Of a DNA stretch of 64,000 nucleotides, positions 16,139 through 24,865 are shown in pieces. The stretch comes from JAVJST01 sp965229715. Its GTDB lineage: Bacteria > Pseudomonadota > Alphaproteobacteria > Rhodospirillales > Casp-alpha2. Position 1 is the first letter of the stretch. Every line of letters starts with the position of its first letter. The notes under the pieces are model-generated. The model saw nothing but the letters and a program-made list of their open reading frames with translations, ran no database searches and was not told where the DNA came from. Made by a program: the position numbers and the translations under genes. The stretch spans positions 868,001 through 932,000 of the forward strand of contig CBDDJL010000002.1 of the NCBI GenBank assembly GCA_965229715.1. Reading direction: 5' to 3'.

Positions 16139-17815
16139 CTGGCTGTGTAAAAACGATTTGCTTTCGTGATGTCTGCTAGAATCTCGCTGACGAACTCAGT
16201 GAGGTTTTGATGAAGCGGTTTGTTGAAGGTGTGTCGCGTGATCAGGCGAGCTTTCTGCCGGAATGCCTGGACGACTTCGTCGGCGAGGACAATCCGGTCC
16301 GGGTTGTCGATATCTTTGTCGATGAGCTTGATCTTCGGAGTCTGGGGTTCGAGCGGGTCGATCCGCGCTCGACGGGGCGGCCTGGCTATCATCCGTCGGG
16401 ACTGTTGAAGCTCTACATCTACGGTTACCTGAACCGGGTGCAGTCGAGCCGCCGGCTGGAGCGCGAGGCGGGCCGCAACGTGGAGGTCATGTGGCTGACG
16501 GGCCGGCTGGCTCCCGATCACAAGACGATCGCCGACTTCCGCCGGGACAACGGTCCGGCGATCCGCAAGGTCTGCGCCCGGTTCGTGGAACTGTGCCGCA
16601 CGGTCGGGCTGCTGGCCTCGGCGAGCGTCGCCATCGACGGCTCGAAGTTCAAGGCGGTCAACAACCGCGACCGCAACTACACGCGGGCCAAGATGCAGCG
16701 GCGCATGGCGCAGATAGAAGAAAGCGTAGCCAGGTATCTGCACCAGTTGGACAGCGCCGACCGCCAGGAACCGTCGGAGGCGATGGAGGGTAAGGTTGCC
16801 CGCCTGACGGAAAAGATCGCCAGGCTGAAGAGCGAGATGCAGCGCCTGCGGGGCCTTGAGGAACGCATGTTTGCCGCGCCGGACAAGCAGATCTCGCTGA
16901 CCGATCCGGATGCGCGCTCCATGGCGACCAGTGGCCGGGGCTCAGGTGTGGTCGGCTACAACGTCCAAGCCTCGGTCGATACCGAGCATCACCTGATCGT
17001 CGATCATGATGTGACGACTGCGGGCTCCGACCGGGCACAACTGGCGCGTATGGCGGCGCGGACGAAAGCCGCCCTTGGGGCCGACACATTAGATGTGGTT
17101 GCCGACCGGGGTTACTTCTCCAGCGAGGAGATATTGGCCTGCCACGAGGCGGGTATCACCGTGACTCTGCCCAAGCCGATGACATCGGGCAGCCGTTCCA
17201 AGGGACGCTTCGTGAAACAGGACTTCCGCTACGTCTCTGATGACGATGTCTATGTCTGTCCCGCCGGCGAGCGCCTCACCTATCGCTACACCAACGAGGA
17301 GAAGGGGCTCACGCTGAGGCGTTACTGGTCGAACGCCTGCTTGAGTTGCGCCATCAAGCAGCGTTGCACCACGGGCCGCGAGCGCCGCATCACGCGCTGG
17401 CAGCACGAACACCTGGTCGATGCCGTTCAGCACCGGCTCGACCGAGACCCGGACGCGATGCGAAGACGGCGCGAGACCGTCGAGCATCCCTTCGGCACCA
17501 TCAAGGCCCGCATGGGCGCAACCCACTTCCTGATGAAACGGCTCAAGAACGTGCGCACCGAAATGGCGCTCCACGTGCTCGCCTACAATCTGACCCGGGT
17601 CATCAACATCCTCGGCACCGGCCCACTGATCCGGGCCATGAGGGCCTGATAGGCCCCACTGCGCCTGCCCAAGGCCGAAAAACCACCGCTCAGACCGTTA
17701 ACGGACCAAATATTCAGCCCGCTCGCGCCGATATCGCATTATCCCAATCAATCAGCCGTCGATCACGGTCCGCCAGACAACTCACCGCCCAGCCAAAACG
17801 TTTTCACACGACCAA
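16139..17815 (+). mobile_element. IS1182-family insertion sequence
   Basis: The element contains one transposase gene and imperfect terminal inverted repeats: left end TGGCTGTGTAAAAACGATTTG (first 20 from 16140) versus the complement of the right end up to 17814, beginning TGGTCGTGTGAAAACG. About 17 of 21 positions match. The sequence GACC lies directly outside both ends (16135-16138 and 17816-17819), a possible 4-base target duplication. Exact ends may be off by one or two bases. It is inserted between the recombinase gene and the host flank. Confidence 0.75.
16207..17649 (+). CDS. IS1182-family transposase
   Basis: The 480-residue DDE transposase is intact. N-terminal part: SFLPECLDDFVGEDNPVRV and HPSGLLKLYIYGYLNRVQSS, then a DDE core with AIDGSKFKAVN, a coiled-coil insert (about 155-220, Arg/Glu-rich), VADRGYFSSEE and ETVEHPFGTIKARMG. 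Cys residues in NACLSCAIKQRCTTG form the family's metal-binding-like insert. No frameshift is seen, so the element may still be active. Confidence 0.93.
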   Translation: MMKRFVEGVSRDQASFLPECLDDFVGEDNPVRVVDIFVDELDLRSLGFERVDPRSTGRPGYHPSGLLKLYIYGYLNRVQSSRRLEREAGRNVEVMWLTGRLAPDHKTIADFRRDNGPAIRKVCARFVELCRTVGLLASASVAIDGSKFKAVNNRDRNYTRAKMQRRMAQIEESVARYLHQLDSADRQEPSEAMEGKVARLTEKIARLKSEMQRLRGLEERMFAAPDKQISLTDPDARSMATSGRGSGVVGYNVQASVDTEHHLIVDHDVTTAGSDRAQLARMAARTKAALGADTLDVVADRGYFSSEEILACHEAGITVTLPKPMTSGSRSKGRFVKQDFRYVSDDDVYVCPAGERLTYRYTNEEKGLTLRRYWSNACLSCAIKQRCTTGRERRITRWQHEHLVDAVQHRLDRDPDAMRRRRETVEHPFGTIKARMGATHFLMKRLKNVRTEMALHVLAYNLTRVINILGTGPLIRAMRA

Positions 17816-17955
17816 GACCCATTGCGGACGCATACATTCAACCAAGAAAAACTCCCGGCGCGTGTGCCGGGAGAGTTTGAGTAGGGAGGTTGACGTTCTG
17901 GGATGCGTTAACGGGTAATGGACCGAACGTGGATCGCCCAGAATCAAATACGCAC
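17650..17955. other. IS right end and island/host junction
   Basis: 17650-17815 is the non-coding right part of the IS. 17816-17845 is a short linker to host sequence. 17846-17930 holds the terminator/small-RNA-like module of the minus strand. No protein gene is seen; the plus frame 17346-17918 is an out-of-frame shadow of the transposase. Confidence 0.5.
17846..17930 (-). ncRNA. Candidate small RNA / structured 3' end, CCUCCC motif
   Basis: Read on the minus strand it has a unit CATCCCAGAACGTC, an unpaired AACCTCCCTACTCAAACT, a strong hairpin (arms 17852-17859 and 17866-17873) and TTTTTCTT. This order matches the last third of the structured region at 44128-44258. It lies 26-110 bases downstream of the AraC-type gene, so it could simply be that operon's terminator with a long stem, or a separate small RNA. 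The exposed CCTCCC resembles the anti-Shine-Dalgarno motifs known in some alphaproteobacterial small RNAs; this is inference. Confidence 0.4.
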
Positions 17956-19035
17956 TCAGGCACCCAAGTTTCGATACCGAGACGTTGAACGTTGTCGATC
18001 TGAAGAGGGAGTTGCACCGAACATTCGCCGATACGCCGCTGAAAAATGAGACGAGGAAACATATCCGCAGGCGACGGCGATCTCGGAGATTGCCAAGTCG
18101 GACATTCGGACTAGGCCACGTGCGCGGCGGAGGCGAACGGTCCGGTAATACTGCCCCGGACTCATTCCAAGCGTATCCGCAAACAGTCTTTCCAACTGAC
18201 GGATCGTTACGCCGGAGTGCGCGGCGATGCTTCGCAACGAGACCGGTGATTCGATGTGTTCTTCCATCATGCTTGCGGCGCGTACGACCGGCCGGCGTGA
18301 GGTTCCGACCCTTGCTTCTGTCGGAAGGAAATCATTGTCGTCCGGGTATCGAATGGTTTCATGGAAGAGCCAGTTGGAAACTTCCCTGGCCAGTTGGCCG
18401 TCCTTCCGTTGGGCGATATCGTGGAGAACCATATCGAGCGTCGCCGTTCCGCCAGCGCAAGTAAGCCGGTTGCGATCGAAGCTGAACAGGTCCCGGTTGA
18501 CGACCAGATTAGAGTAAATCTCGATCAGGGCCTCTCGGCAGGCCCAGTGAATGGAACATCTATGATCGGTCAGAAGGCCTGCCTGGGCCAGGATGAATGT
18601 GCCGGTGCAGATGCCGCCGATGACACGTTCCGTTCGGCCCATCCGTCTTAGCCAGCTTTCGAGCGTCGGATCGGGAGATCGGTGAGCGCCAACGCCGGAA
18701 CAGACGATGATGTTGTCCGCGCTCGATGCGGTGTCCAGATCGCCGTCCGGCGCCATGCGAGATCCGTTCGATGAGGCTACGTGGGTTCCGTTTATGGTAT
18801 GGGTGGACCAGGAAAACAGATCCGCATCGGATACCCGGTTTGCGATCCGCATCGGTTCCATCATGGAAACCATCGCCATCGAAGAGAACTGGTCGACAAG
18901 GACGAATGCCACGCGTACGCGGCCATTGACGGTCGATTTGAGGAGAGGTCCGGTCGAGATGTGCTTCTGGTTAAGCGCTTCGATCACGGGGCGGCGTTCG
19001 TTCGCCACCCCGCAACCGACATGAATGTTGTTCAT
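17956..19035 (-). CDS. GlxA-family AraC-type regulator
   Basis: The 359-residue regulator has an N-terminal DJ-1/PfpI-like domain (VRVAFVLVDQFSSMAM, GGICTGTFILAQAGLL with the elbow Cys) and a C-terminal AraC double HTH (SLRSIAAHSGVTIRQLERLF, SEIAVACGYVSSSHFSAAYR). This architecture is that of GbdR/CdhR-type activators of choline, betaine and carnitine catabolism. I use ATG 19033-19035, which overlaps the binding-protein stop as ATGA; the frame is open further upstream but would invade that gene. It is the last gene of the betaine operon and probably controls it. Confidence 0.85.
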   Translation of the reverse strand: MNNIHVGCGVANERRPVIEALNQKHISTGPLLKSTVNGRVRVAFVLVDQFSSMAMVSMMEPMRIANRVSDADLFSWSTHTINGTHVASSNGSRMAPDGDLDTASSADNIIVCSGVGAHRSPDPTLESWLRRMGRTERVIGGICTGTFILAQAGLLTDHRCSIHWACREALIEIYSNLVVNRDLFSFDRNRLTCAGGTATLDMVLHDIAQRKDGQLAREVSNWLFHETIRYPDDNDFLPTEARVGTSRRPVVRAASMMEEHIESPVSLRSIAAHSGVTIRQLERLFADTLGMSPGQYYRTVRLRRARGLVRMSDLAISEIAVACGYVSSSHFSAAYRRMFGATPSSDRQRSTSRYRNLGA

Positions 19036-20066
19036 TGGGCCGCGCTTGCAGCCTGCGCAATCCAATCGTCTACTTTCGAGGAATTGTTGCGGATCCACTC
19101 TTCCGCGTGGCCGCGGATCTGGGCGATATCCGTTTCACCTTCGTGCTGACGCAGGATGGCGGCGTTCACGTCGGCGATCGGAATGCTGAGCACCTCGAAG
19201 AGTTTCCGGGCGGCCGGCTTGTCGGAGAGAAACTCCTTGTTTGCAAGGATACGGATGGTGTTGACCTCGAAACCCGGATTGCGTCCATCCGGCAGGCCGG
19301 TATCGACATCGTCGCGCTCACCAGGCAAGGAAGAGAAGGGAACGTTCAGCCACACCGTGTCCGTTCCGGGCTTGAGCACCGAGCTGACCCACAAGGGCGT
19401 CCAAGTGTAATACAGGATCGATTGACCCGCCTGATAACGGGTGATGGTGTCCGCGACGAGCGCGAAATAGGCGCCCTGATCGTGTTCGATGACGTCTCGG
19501 AGTTCGTAGGCGTCGAGTTGATGCTCGATCACACCCTCGCAACCCCAGCCGGGATTGCAGCCGGTAAGATTCGCCTTGCCGTTGCCGTTGGAATCGAATG
19601 CCTTGGCGATCGTCGGATCGGAAAACTGACTAAGATTGTTGAGGTCCAGGCGATCCGCAGTTTTTTTGTCGACTAGATAGCCTTGCTGTGCACCTTCGAT
19701 CAGCTTGCCCACGCGGACGAGCTTTTCATCGCCGCCCGACTTATCGAAGAATTTCTGATGCAGCGGATCCCAATGCACTGCCGTGTAGTCGGCATCACCC
19801 TGTCCGAGTGCAAGGTGCATGGCCGGGAATTGCGCTTCGAGATGCTCCTTGACGTCGTAACCAAGGCGCTCGAGGGTGATCTGGACGACGAAGTGCTGAA
19901 AATAGTGATCGGCCCGCCCAGTTGAGATGGGCTGGATGGAGATGCCATCCCCCGGCATATCCGCATTGGCGGCATTCGGCGAAACCGAGATTGCGGCCAG
20001 AGCGGCCGTAAGCCCGAGCATCGGTAACAGATCGCGCCAACGAAAGCGGTTCGGACGTGAGTTCAT
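19032..20066 (-). CDS. proX: Glycine betaine/proline ABC transporter substrate-binding protein
   Basis: From ATG 20064-20066 it has 344 residues with a Sec signal peptide (about 1-36, ending ANA). The mature protein has the ProX/OpuAC features: Trp-rich ligand-cage segments AVHWDPLHQKF, CNPGWGCEG and YYTWTPLWVSS, plus a conserved C-terminal region. It delivers a quaternary ammonium compound to the permease. The open frame further upstream to 20963 is a shadow of the permease gene. Aromatic-cage residues support a betaine-like ligand. Confidence 0.88.
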   Translation of the reverse strand: MNSRPNRFRWRDLLPMLGLTAALAAISVSPNAANADMPGDGISIQPISTGRADHYFQHFVVQITLERLGYDVKEHLEAQFPAMHLALGQGDADYTAVHWDPLHQKFFDKSGGDEKLVRVGKLIEGAQQGYLVDKKTADRLDLNNLSQFSDPTIAKAFDSNGNGKANLTGCNPGWGCEGVIEHQLDAYELRDVIEHDQGAYFALVADTITRYQAGQSILYYTWTPLWVSSVLKPGTDTVWLNVPFSSLPGERDDVDTGLPDGRNPGFEVNTIRILANKEFLSDKPAARKLFEVLSIPIADVNAAILRQHEGETDIAQIRGHAEEWIRNNSSKVDDWIAQAASAAQ

Positions 20067-20221
20067 TTTCTGAGTTCCCTGCTTCAATTGCTGTGCATTT
20101 ATCAACACGGACACTCGAAATCGCTCCACGAAAGGGGCGCGGTCCATGTTATCAAGAAAACTACGCTTACGCTTGAATGCCGGTAAACCAGACAAATTAT
20201 TATCGGTTCGGTAAGTATAAA

Positions 20222-21172
20222 TTACGCATCGGCACGATTTTGATTGCGGACGGTTGTCCATGCGGCAGTGAAAAGTCTCGCCGGTCCCGTTTCGTACCAG
20301 TGGCGATGACCGCGATCCCGGCGCTGCAGACCGAAGCCTTGTGAAATGCGGTCGATCATGATCGCAATCAGCACGATGCCGACGCCGCCGGTCGTGGCGA
20401 TGGCCATGTCGAGGCGACCGATCCCGCGCAACACCATCTGTCCCAATCCGGTAACCGAAATCATCGACGCGACGACGCTCATCGCCAGGGACATCATGAT
20501 GGTCTGGTTGACGCCCGCCATGATCGTCGGCAACGCCTGAGGCAGCTGAATCTTGAAGAGGGTCTGGTTGGGACTGGCGCCGAACGCGAATGCCGCCTCG
20601 ACCAGATCCAGTCGCACTTGGCGAATTCCAAGATTGGTCAGCCGCACGATCGGGGCGATGGCGTAGATGATCGTGACGATCACGCCCGGAACGTTGCCGA
20701 TGCCGAACAGCATGACGATCGGCACCAGATAGACGAACGACGGGATCGTCTGCATGAAGTCGAGAACGGGACGAAGGAAAACGTCGAAACGATCGTTTCG
20801 TGCGGCCATGATGCCGAGCGGAATTCCCATCGCAACACAGAACAGAACAGCGGTCAGGATGATCGCCAGTGTCGTCATGGCATTCGCCCACGCTCCGATA
20901 AGGCCGATAGCGGCAAGACAGAAAACGGCGATCAGGCCGACTCGCCGACCCGCGACCTGCCAACCAAGCGCGCCGAAGAAGGCGATGACAAGAAGAGGCG
21001 GAGCCGATCTAAGCCCGCTTTCGAGCGACTTCAGGACGAACTGAACGGGCTGTTTGAGCGCTTGGAAGAACTCGCGGTAATTTGCCACCACCCACTCGAG
21101 GCTGGATTGAACGTAATCACCCAGCGGGAAATGGGCATGTTGAAAAGGATCCAAGATAGTTGATGGTTCCAT
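20222..21172 (-). CDS. proW: Glycine betaine/proline ABC transporter permease
   Basis: The 316-residue membrane protein has a long N-terminal region, six to seven hydrophobic segments and the permease motif EAAFAFGASPNQTLFKIQLPQ (abbreviated here to EAAFAFGASPNQ). MQTIPSFVYLVPIVMLFGIG and NQTIMMSLAMSVVASM are typical of ProW/OpuAB. It lies between the ATPase (26 bases upstream) and the binding protein in one minus-strand operon. Confidence 0.9.
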   Translation of the reverse strand: MEPSTILDPFQHAHFPLGDYVQSSLEWVVANYREFFQALKQPVQFVLKSLESGLRSAPPLLVIAFFGALGWQVAGRRVGLIAVFCLAAIGLIGAWANAMTTLAIILTAVLFCVAMGIPLGIMAARNDRFDVFLRPVLDFMQTIPSFVYLVPIVMLFGIGNVPGVIVTIIYAIAPIVRLTNLGIRQVRLDLVEAAFAFGASPNQTLFKIQLPQALPTIMAGVNQTIMMSLAMSVVASMISVTGLGQMVLRGIGRLDMAIATTGGVGIVLIAIMIDRISQGFGLQRRDRGHRHWYETGPARLFTAAWTTVRNQNRADA

Positions 21173-21197
21173 TTGCGCCTCGCAATGGTAAACGTTG

Positions 21198-22244
21198 CTA
21201 TTTGATGCCGCGCCTGACGGCCGTCAGTAAACTTTGCGATGTGATGCAACCGACTTCCCTGCCGCTGCGGGTGACAAAGACCGATTGCTGGCCGCCGACA
21301 ATAAGGTCGATAGCTTCTGCGATGGCGCGATCGTGAGGAATGATGGCGCGTGTCTCCGTCGCGCCGGACATTCCGATTTCCGGGTGGTCCTGTGCCATCG
21401 CGTCGCTGGCTGTCATGAATTTCAGGGTTGGGATGCCGTCGATAAAGGAACGGACATAATCCGTCTTCGGATTGAGCAGGATTTCCGCAGCCGTTCCGAT
21501 TTGAACGATCTCACCGTCTTTCATGATGGCGACGCGATGTCCGAGACGGATGGCTTCCTCGAGATCGTGGGTCACGAACAACGTCGTCTTCCGAAGTTGT
21601 TTGGACAGCGTGAGGAACTGATCCTGGAGGTCCGTGCGAATGAGTGGGTCTAGAGCACTGAACGGTTCGTCCATGAGGAGGATATCGGGATCGGCGGCAA
21701 GCGCCCGGGCGAGTCCGACTCGCTGTTGCATGCCGCCCGAAAGTTCGTCCGGATATTTGCTGCCCCAACCGCCGAGTTTGACCAGATCGAGAACTTCCTC
21801 GGCGGCGTAATGGCGCGTTTTCTTGTCGATGCCCCGGACTTCCAGGCCGAAGCTGATATTGTCGCGGATGTTTCTGTGCGGCCATAGCGCCATGTGCTGG
21901 AACACCATGCCGATGGTTCGCGATCGGAGAAGTTCGAGGCCCTTACGGTCGAGTTCGGCGATGTCGCGTCCATTGACGAGGATCCGGCCTTCGGTCGGTT
22001 CGATGAGCCGGTTGATATGACGAAGGAGGGTGGATTTGCCACTGCCGGAGAGACCCATGATGCACAGAATCTCGCCGCGCTCGACACGCAAGCTGACATC
22101 CGCCACGCCGATGACGCAGTCGAAGGTTTCGCGAACCGTGTCCTTGTCGAGTCCCTTGTCGCGAATGGACTGGAGCGCAGCGGTCGGATCCGAGCCGAAT
22201 ACCTTCCATACATTCATGCATTCGATCGGTGCGACATCGTCCAT
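21198..22244 (-). CDS. proV: Glycine betaine/proline ABC transporter ATPase
   Basis: The protein of about 348 residues has the QAT-subfamily N-terminus (ECMNVWKVFGSDP), Walker A GLSGSGKST, signature LSGGMQQR, Walker B ILLMDEPF and the switch VTHDLEEA. The end carries a CBS-like segment (SVFVTRSGREVGCITSQSL) that in ProV/OpuAA responds to osmotic strength, but only about one CBS unit is present. I choose ATG 22242-22244; a TTG at 22271 would add nine residues. It follows the MttB-like gene by about 40 bases. Confidence 0.88.
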   Translation of the reverse strand: MDDVAPIECMNVWKVFGSDPTAALQSIRDKGLDKDTVRETFDCVIGVADVSLRVERGEILCIMGLSGSGKSTLLRHINRLIEPTEGRILVNGRDIAELDRKGLELLRSRTIGMVFQHMALWPHRNIRDNISFGLEVRGIDKKTRHYAAEEVLDLVKLGGWGSKYPDELSGGMQQRVGLARALAADPDILLMDEPFSALDPLIRTDLQDQFLTLSKQLRKTTLFVTHDLEEAIRLGHRVAIMKDGEIVQIGTAAEILLNPKTDYVRSFIDGIPTLKFMTASDAMAQDHPEIGMSGATETRAIIPHDRAIAEAIDLIVGGQQSVFVTRSGREVGCITSQSLLTAVRRGIK

Positions 22245-22286
22245 ATCGGCGGCCTCTCTCGACAGGTTCAATTTCCGTCCCTGATG

Positions 22287-23831
22287 TCAGGCGACAGTAT
22301 CGGGCAGAACGTCCTTCCGCTTTCGGACGAATTCGGCCAGTTCTTCGGCAACGCCGTCGTCAAGTTGCGGCGCTGTATATTCGGCCAGTTTCGACTCCGC
22401 GATCCGCGAAGCACGGGCAGTCATATCGGCCGCCCCTTCTTCGGACCATTGCTCATAGGTGTTGATATCGATCGAGTCCGGCCGAAAGAATGCCGACTGA
22501 TAATGCCTCAGCGTGTGCTCGCAGCCAAGAAAGTGACCGCCCGGACCGATTTCGTCGATCGCATCGAACGCCATGGCATCGCTGTCGGCAACAGGAGACT
22601 TCATGAGACGCTGAAGGACGGTCAGTTGTTCGGCGTCCATGACGAACTTTGCGAAACACGCGGAAAGACCGCTCTCGAGCCATCCCGCCGAGTGAAGAAA
22701 GAAGTGTCCTCCGGCAAGTACCGCCGGTAGCATCGTTTGTATAGACTCATAGGCCGCTTGTGCGTCGGCCGCCTTGGAGCCCGTGCGCATGCCGCCGGTA
22801 CGCATCGGAACCTTGTAGCGTCTTGTCAGTTGCGCCGTGATGAACATCAGCACCTGGGTTTCGGATGTGCCGTACATGGGCGAGCCCGTCTGCATCGAAA
22901 CGGTCGACAGGGTTGCACCGTAAACGACGGGTGCCCCGGGCCGCACCAATTGAGCATAGGCGATGCCGGCGAGGGCCTCGGCGTTGAGCTGAGACATGGC
23001 GCCAGTCGTCGTGATCGGGGTATTGGCGCCTTGCATGATGAAAGGCGAGATGAGACACGCCTGATTGGCGCTGGCGTAGATTCGTAGAACCGACAGCATG
23101 CTGGAATCCCATACCATCGGCGAATTGCAGTTAACGAGCGAGGTCATCACCGTGTTCTCGTCGACGAACTTGTCGCCGAACGCAATACGGCACATGGCCA
23201 CGCAATCCTCGGCCCGCTCTGGTGCCGTGACGCTGCCCATGAACGGCTTGTCCGACAAGCGGATGTGCGCCGACAGCATGTCCAGATGACGTTTGGCGAC
23301 CGGAACATCCGTCGGCTCGCATAATGTGCCGCCCGAGAGATTCAGTGACGGCATCATGTATGCGAGGCGCACGAAGTTCTCGAAGTCCTCGAGCCGGGCG
23401 TACCGCCGCTCACCGGATAGGTCGCGGACATAAGGCGATCCGTAGATCGGCGCAAATCCCATCCCGTTCCCACCGATCACGACGTTCCGGTTCGGATTCC
23501 TCGCATGATGTACGTAGGACTCCGGTGCCTTTCCAACCAGGTCCATCAGGAGTTCCCGTGGGATGCGGACGCGTTCACCGGAGATATCAGCCCCGGCATG
23601 CCGCCAATCGGCAAGCGCGACTTCGTCCCGGAATTCGATGCCGATTTCCTCGACCAGCCGCATCGAGGCTTCATGTATCCTGTCGAGGACTTCTTCATCC
23701 ACGTAGTTGTAGACGGGAACGTTCCGCGTGAACCGCCAGTCGCCGGGATCGTTGCGTTGAGCCGCCCGGCGGTTCTCGGAACGGCCCTTTCGTCGTCTGT
23801 TGGATCTTTCCGTGGGTTGAGGGCGTGTCAT
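22287..23831 (-). CDS. MttB-family (non-pyrrolysine) methylamine/betaine methyltransferase
   Basis: The 514-residue protein belongs to the trimethylamine methyltransferase (MttB) superfamily: VLDRIHEASMRLVEEIGIEF near the start, GFAPIYGSPYVRDLSGERRY, NCNSPMVWDSSML, GAMSQLNAEALAGIAYAQL and PMRTGGMRTGSKAADAQAA. The frame has no internal amber codon, so it is the non-pyrrolysine form; characterised members demethylate glycine betaine or proline betaine and pass the methyl group to a corrinoid protein. The betaine importer downstream in the same operon supports such a substrate. No corrinoid protein gene is in the window. The N-terminal 30 residues are very basic and not conserved-looking. Confidence 0.85.
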   Translation of the reverse strand: MTRPQPTERSNRRRKGRSENRRAAQRNDPGDWRFTRNVPVYNYVDEEVLDRIHEASMRLVEEIGIEFRDEVALADWRHAGADISGERVRIPRELLMDLVGKAPESYVHHARNPNRNVVIGGNGMGFAPIYGSPYVRDLSGERRYARLEDFENFVRLAYMMPSLNLSGGTLCEPTDVPVAKRHLDMLSAHIRLSDKPFMGSVTAPERAEDCVAMCRIAFGDKFVDENTVMTSLVNCNSPMVWDSSMLSVLRIYASANQACLISPFIMQGANTPITTTGAMSQLNAEALAGIAYAQLVRPGAPVVYGATLSTVSMQTGSPMYGTSETQVLMFITAQLTRRYKVPMRTGGMRTGSKAADAQAAYESIQTMLPAVLAGGHFFLHSAGWLESGLSACFAKFVMDAEQLTVLQRLMKSPVADSDAMAFDAIDEIGPGGHFLGCEHTLRHYQSAFFRPDSIDINTYEQWSEEGAADMTARASRIAESKLAEYTAPQLDDGVAEELAEFVRKRKDVLPDTVA

Positions 23832-23938
23832 GCGGTGGTGGATCCTGCCTTGGTATGGTTGGTTTACGGCCGATGCTGAGGCTCATGCATGACGTTGACA
23901 ACTTGCAAAAATCTGTCCTGCTGCGTATAGAAAACTTT

Positions 23939-24859
23939 ATGCCAAGCCTTCGATCTCAAATCCCGCCGCCCAATAATTTAGTTGCTTTCGAGGCTGCGGC
24001 ACGTCACTTGAGCTTTACGAAAGCGGCGGAAGAACTCGGTGTAACGCGGGTCGCGGTGAGCCAGCAGATCAAGTCGCTGGAGGAATTTCTCGGCGCATCC
24101 TTGTTCAACCGTCTTCACCGTGCACTCTCATTGACGGCGGAAGGCGAGCAGCTGAACGATGTCGTTTCGAACAGCCTGCAGCGAATCCTCAATGTCACCG
24201 CCAGCATCCGGGATCGCGAGTCGCATGATAGGGTAACCGTGACGGCAACCACGGGGGTGATGACATATTGGCTGCTGCCGCGGATGGGCAGGTTCCGGAG
24301 CCTTTATCCGAACATCGATCTTCGGTTCCTCGTGTCGGACCAGTACCTCGATCTCGGAACGAGCGGTGCGAACGTGGCTATTCGCTATGGTGACGGACAG
24401 TGGCCCGGGTGCGATCTCGTGTTTCTGACGAAGGAAAGAATCTTTCCGGTCTGTAGTCCGACATACCTGGCGGGACGCAGTATCGCGACGATCGAGGAAC
24501 TGATCGGCGAGACACTCCTGTTTCTGGAAGGGCGTTACGATCCGCAAACGCGATGGCCAGTATGGTTTCGCGAGCACGGGATCGAAGCCGGCGACGATCT
24601 GAAAGGCATCCGGCTGAACGAATACACGAACTTGGTGCAGGCGGCATTGGACGGACAGGGAATTGCGCTTATCGGCCCGCCGTTGATGAATGTCTACGTC
24701 AAGAACGGATCGCTTGTGCGGCTGCTGGACGTGCCGCCGGTCGATCGGCGGAATTTCTACCTTGCCCGACCCAAGGATGCTATCTCCAACCGGGCGACGG
24801 AGCAGTTCTGCGATTGGGTCGTGGACGAGTTCCGAGCCGGCGAAAGCGATCCGATGTAA
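23939..24859 (+). CDS. LysR-family regulator, GcvA-like
   Basis: The 306-residue regulator starts MPSLRSQIPPPNNLVAFEAA, with the winged HTH LSFTKAAEELGVTRVAVSQQIKSLE (quoted in part: TKAAEELGVTRVAVSQQI). This is the GcvA/GcdR form with the preceding AFEAAARH. The effector domain follows from about residue 95. It is divergent from the MttB operon with a 107-base shared upstream region, so control of that operon is likely. The frame is open to 23825, but this earlier part has no domain content. It converges with the flavoprotein gene, 6 bases apart. Confidence 0.87.
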   Translation: MPSLRSQIPPPNNLVAFEAAARHLSFTKAAEELGVTRVAVSQQIKSLEEFLGASLFNRLHRALSLTAEGEQLNDVVSNSLQRILNVTASIRDRESHDRVTVTATTGVMTYWLLPRMGRFRSLYPNIDLRFLVSDQYLDLGTSGANVAIRYGDGQWPGCDLVFLTKERIFPVCSPTYLAGRSIATIEELIGETLLFLEGRYDPQTRWPVWFREHGIEAGDDLKGIRLNEYTNLVQAALDGQGIALIGPPLMNVYVKNGSLVRLLDVPPVDRRNFYLARPKDAISNRATEQFCDWVVDEFRAGESDPM

Positions 24860-24865
24860 GAAGCA

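Noticed and set aside
20067..20963. Extension of the ProX frame by 299 codons
   Set aside because: It is an out-of-frame shadow of the permease gene; the signal peptide begins at 20066.
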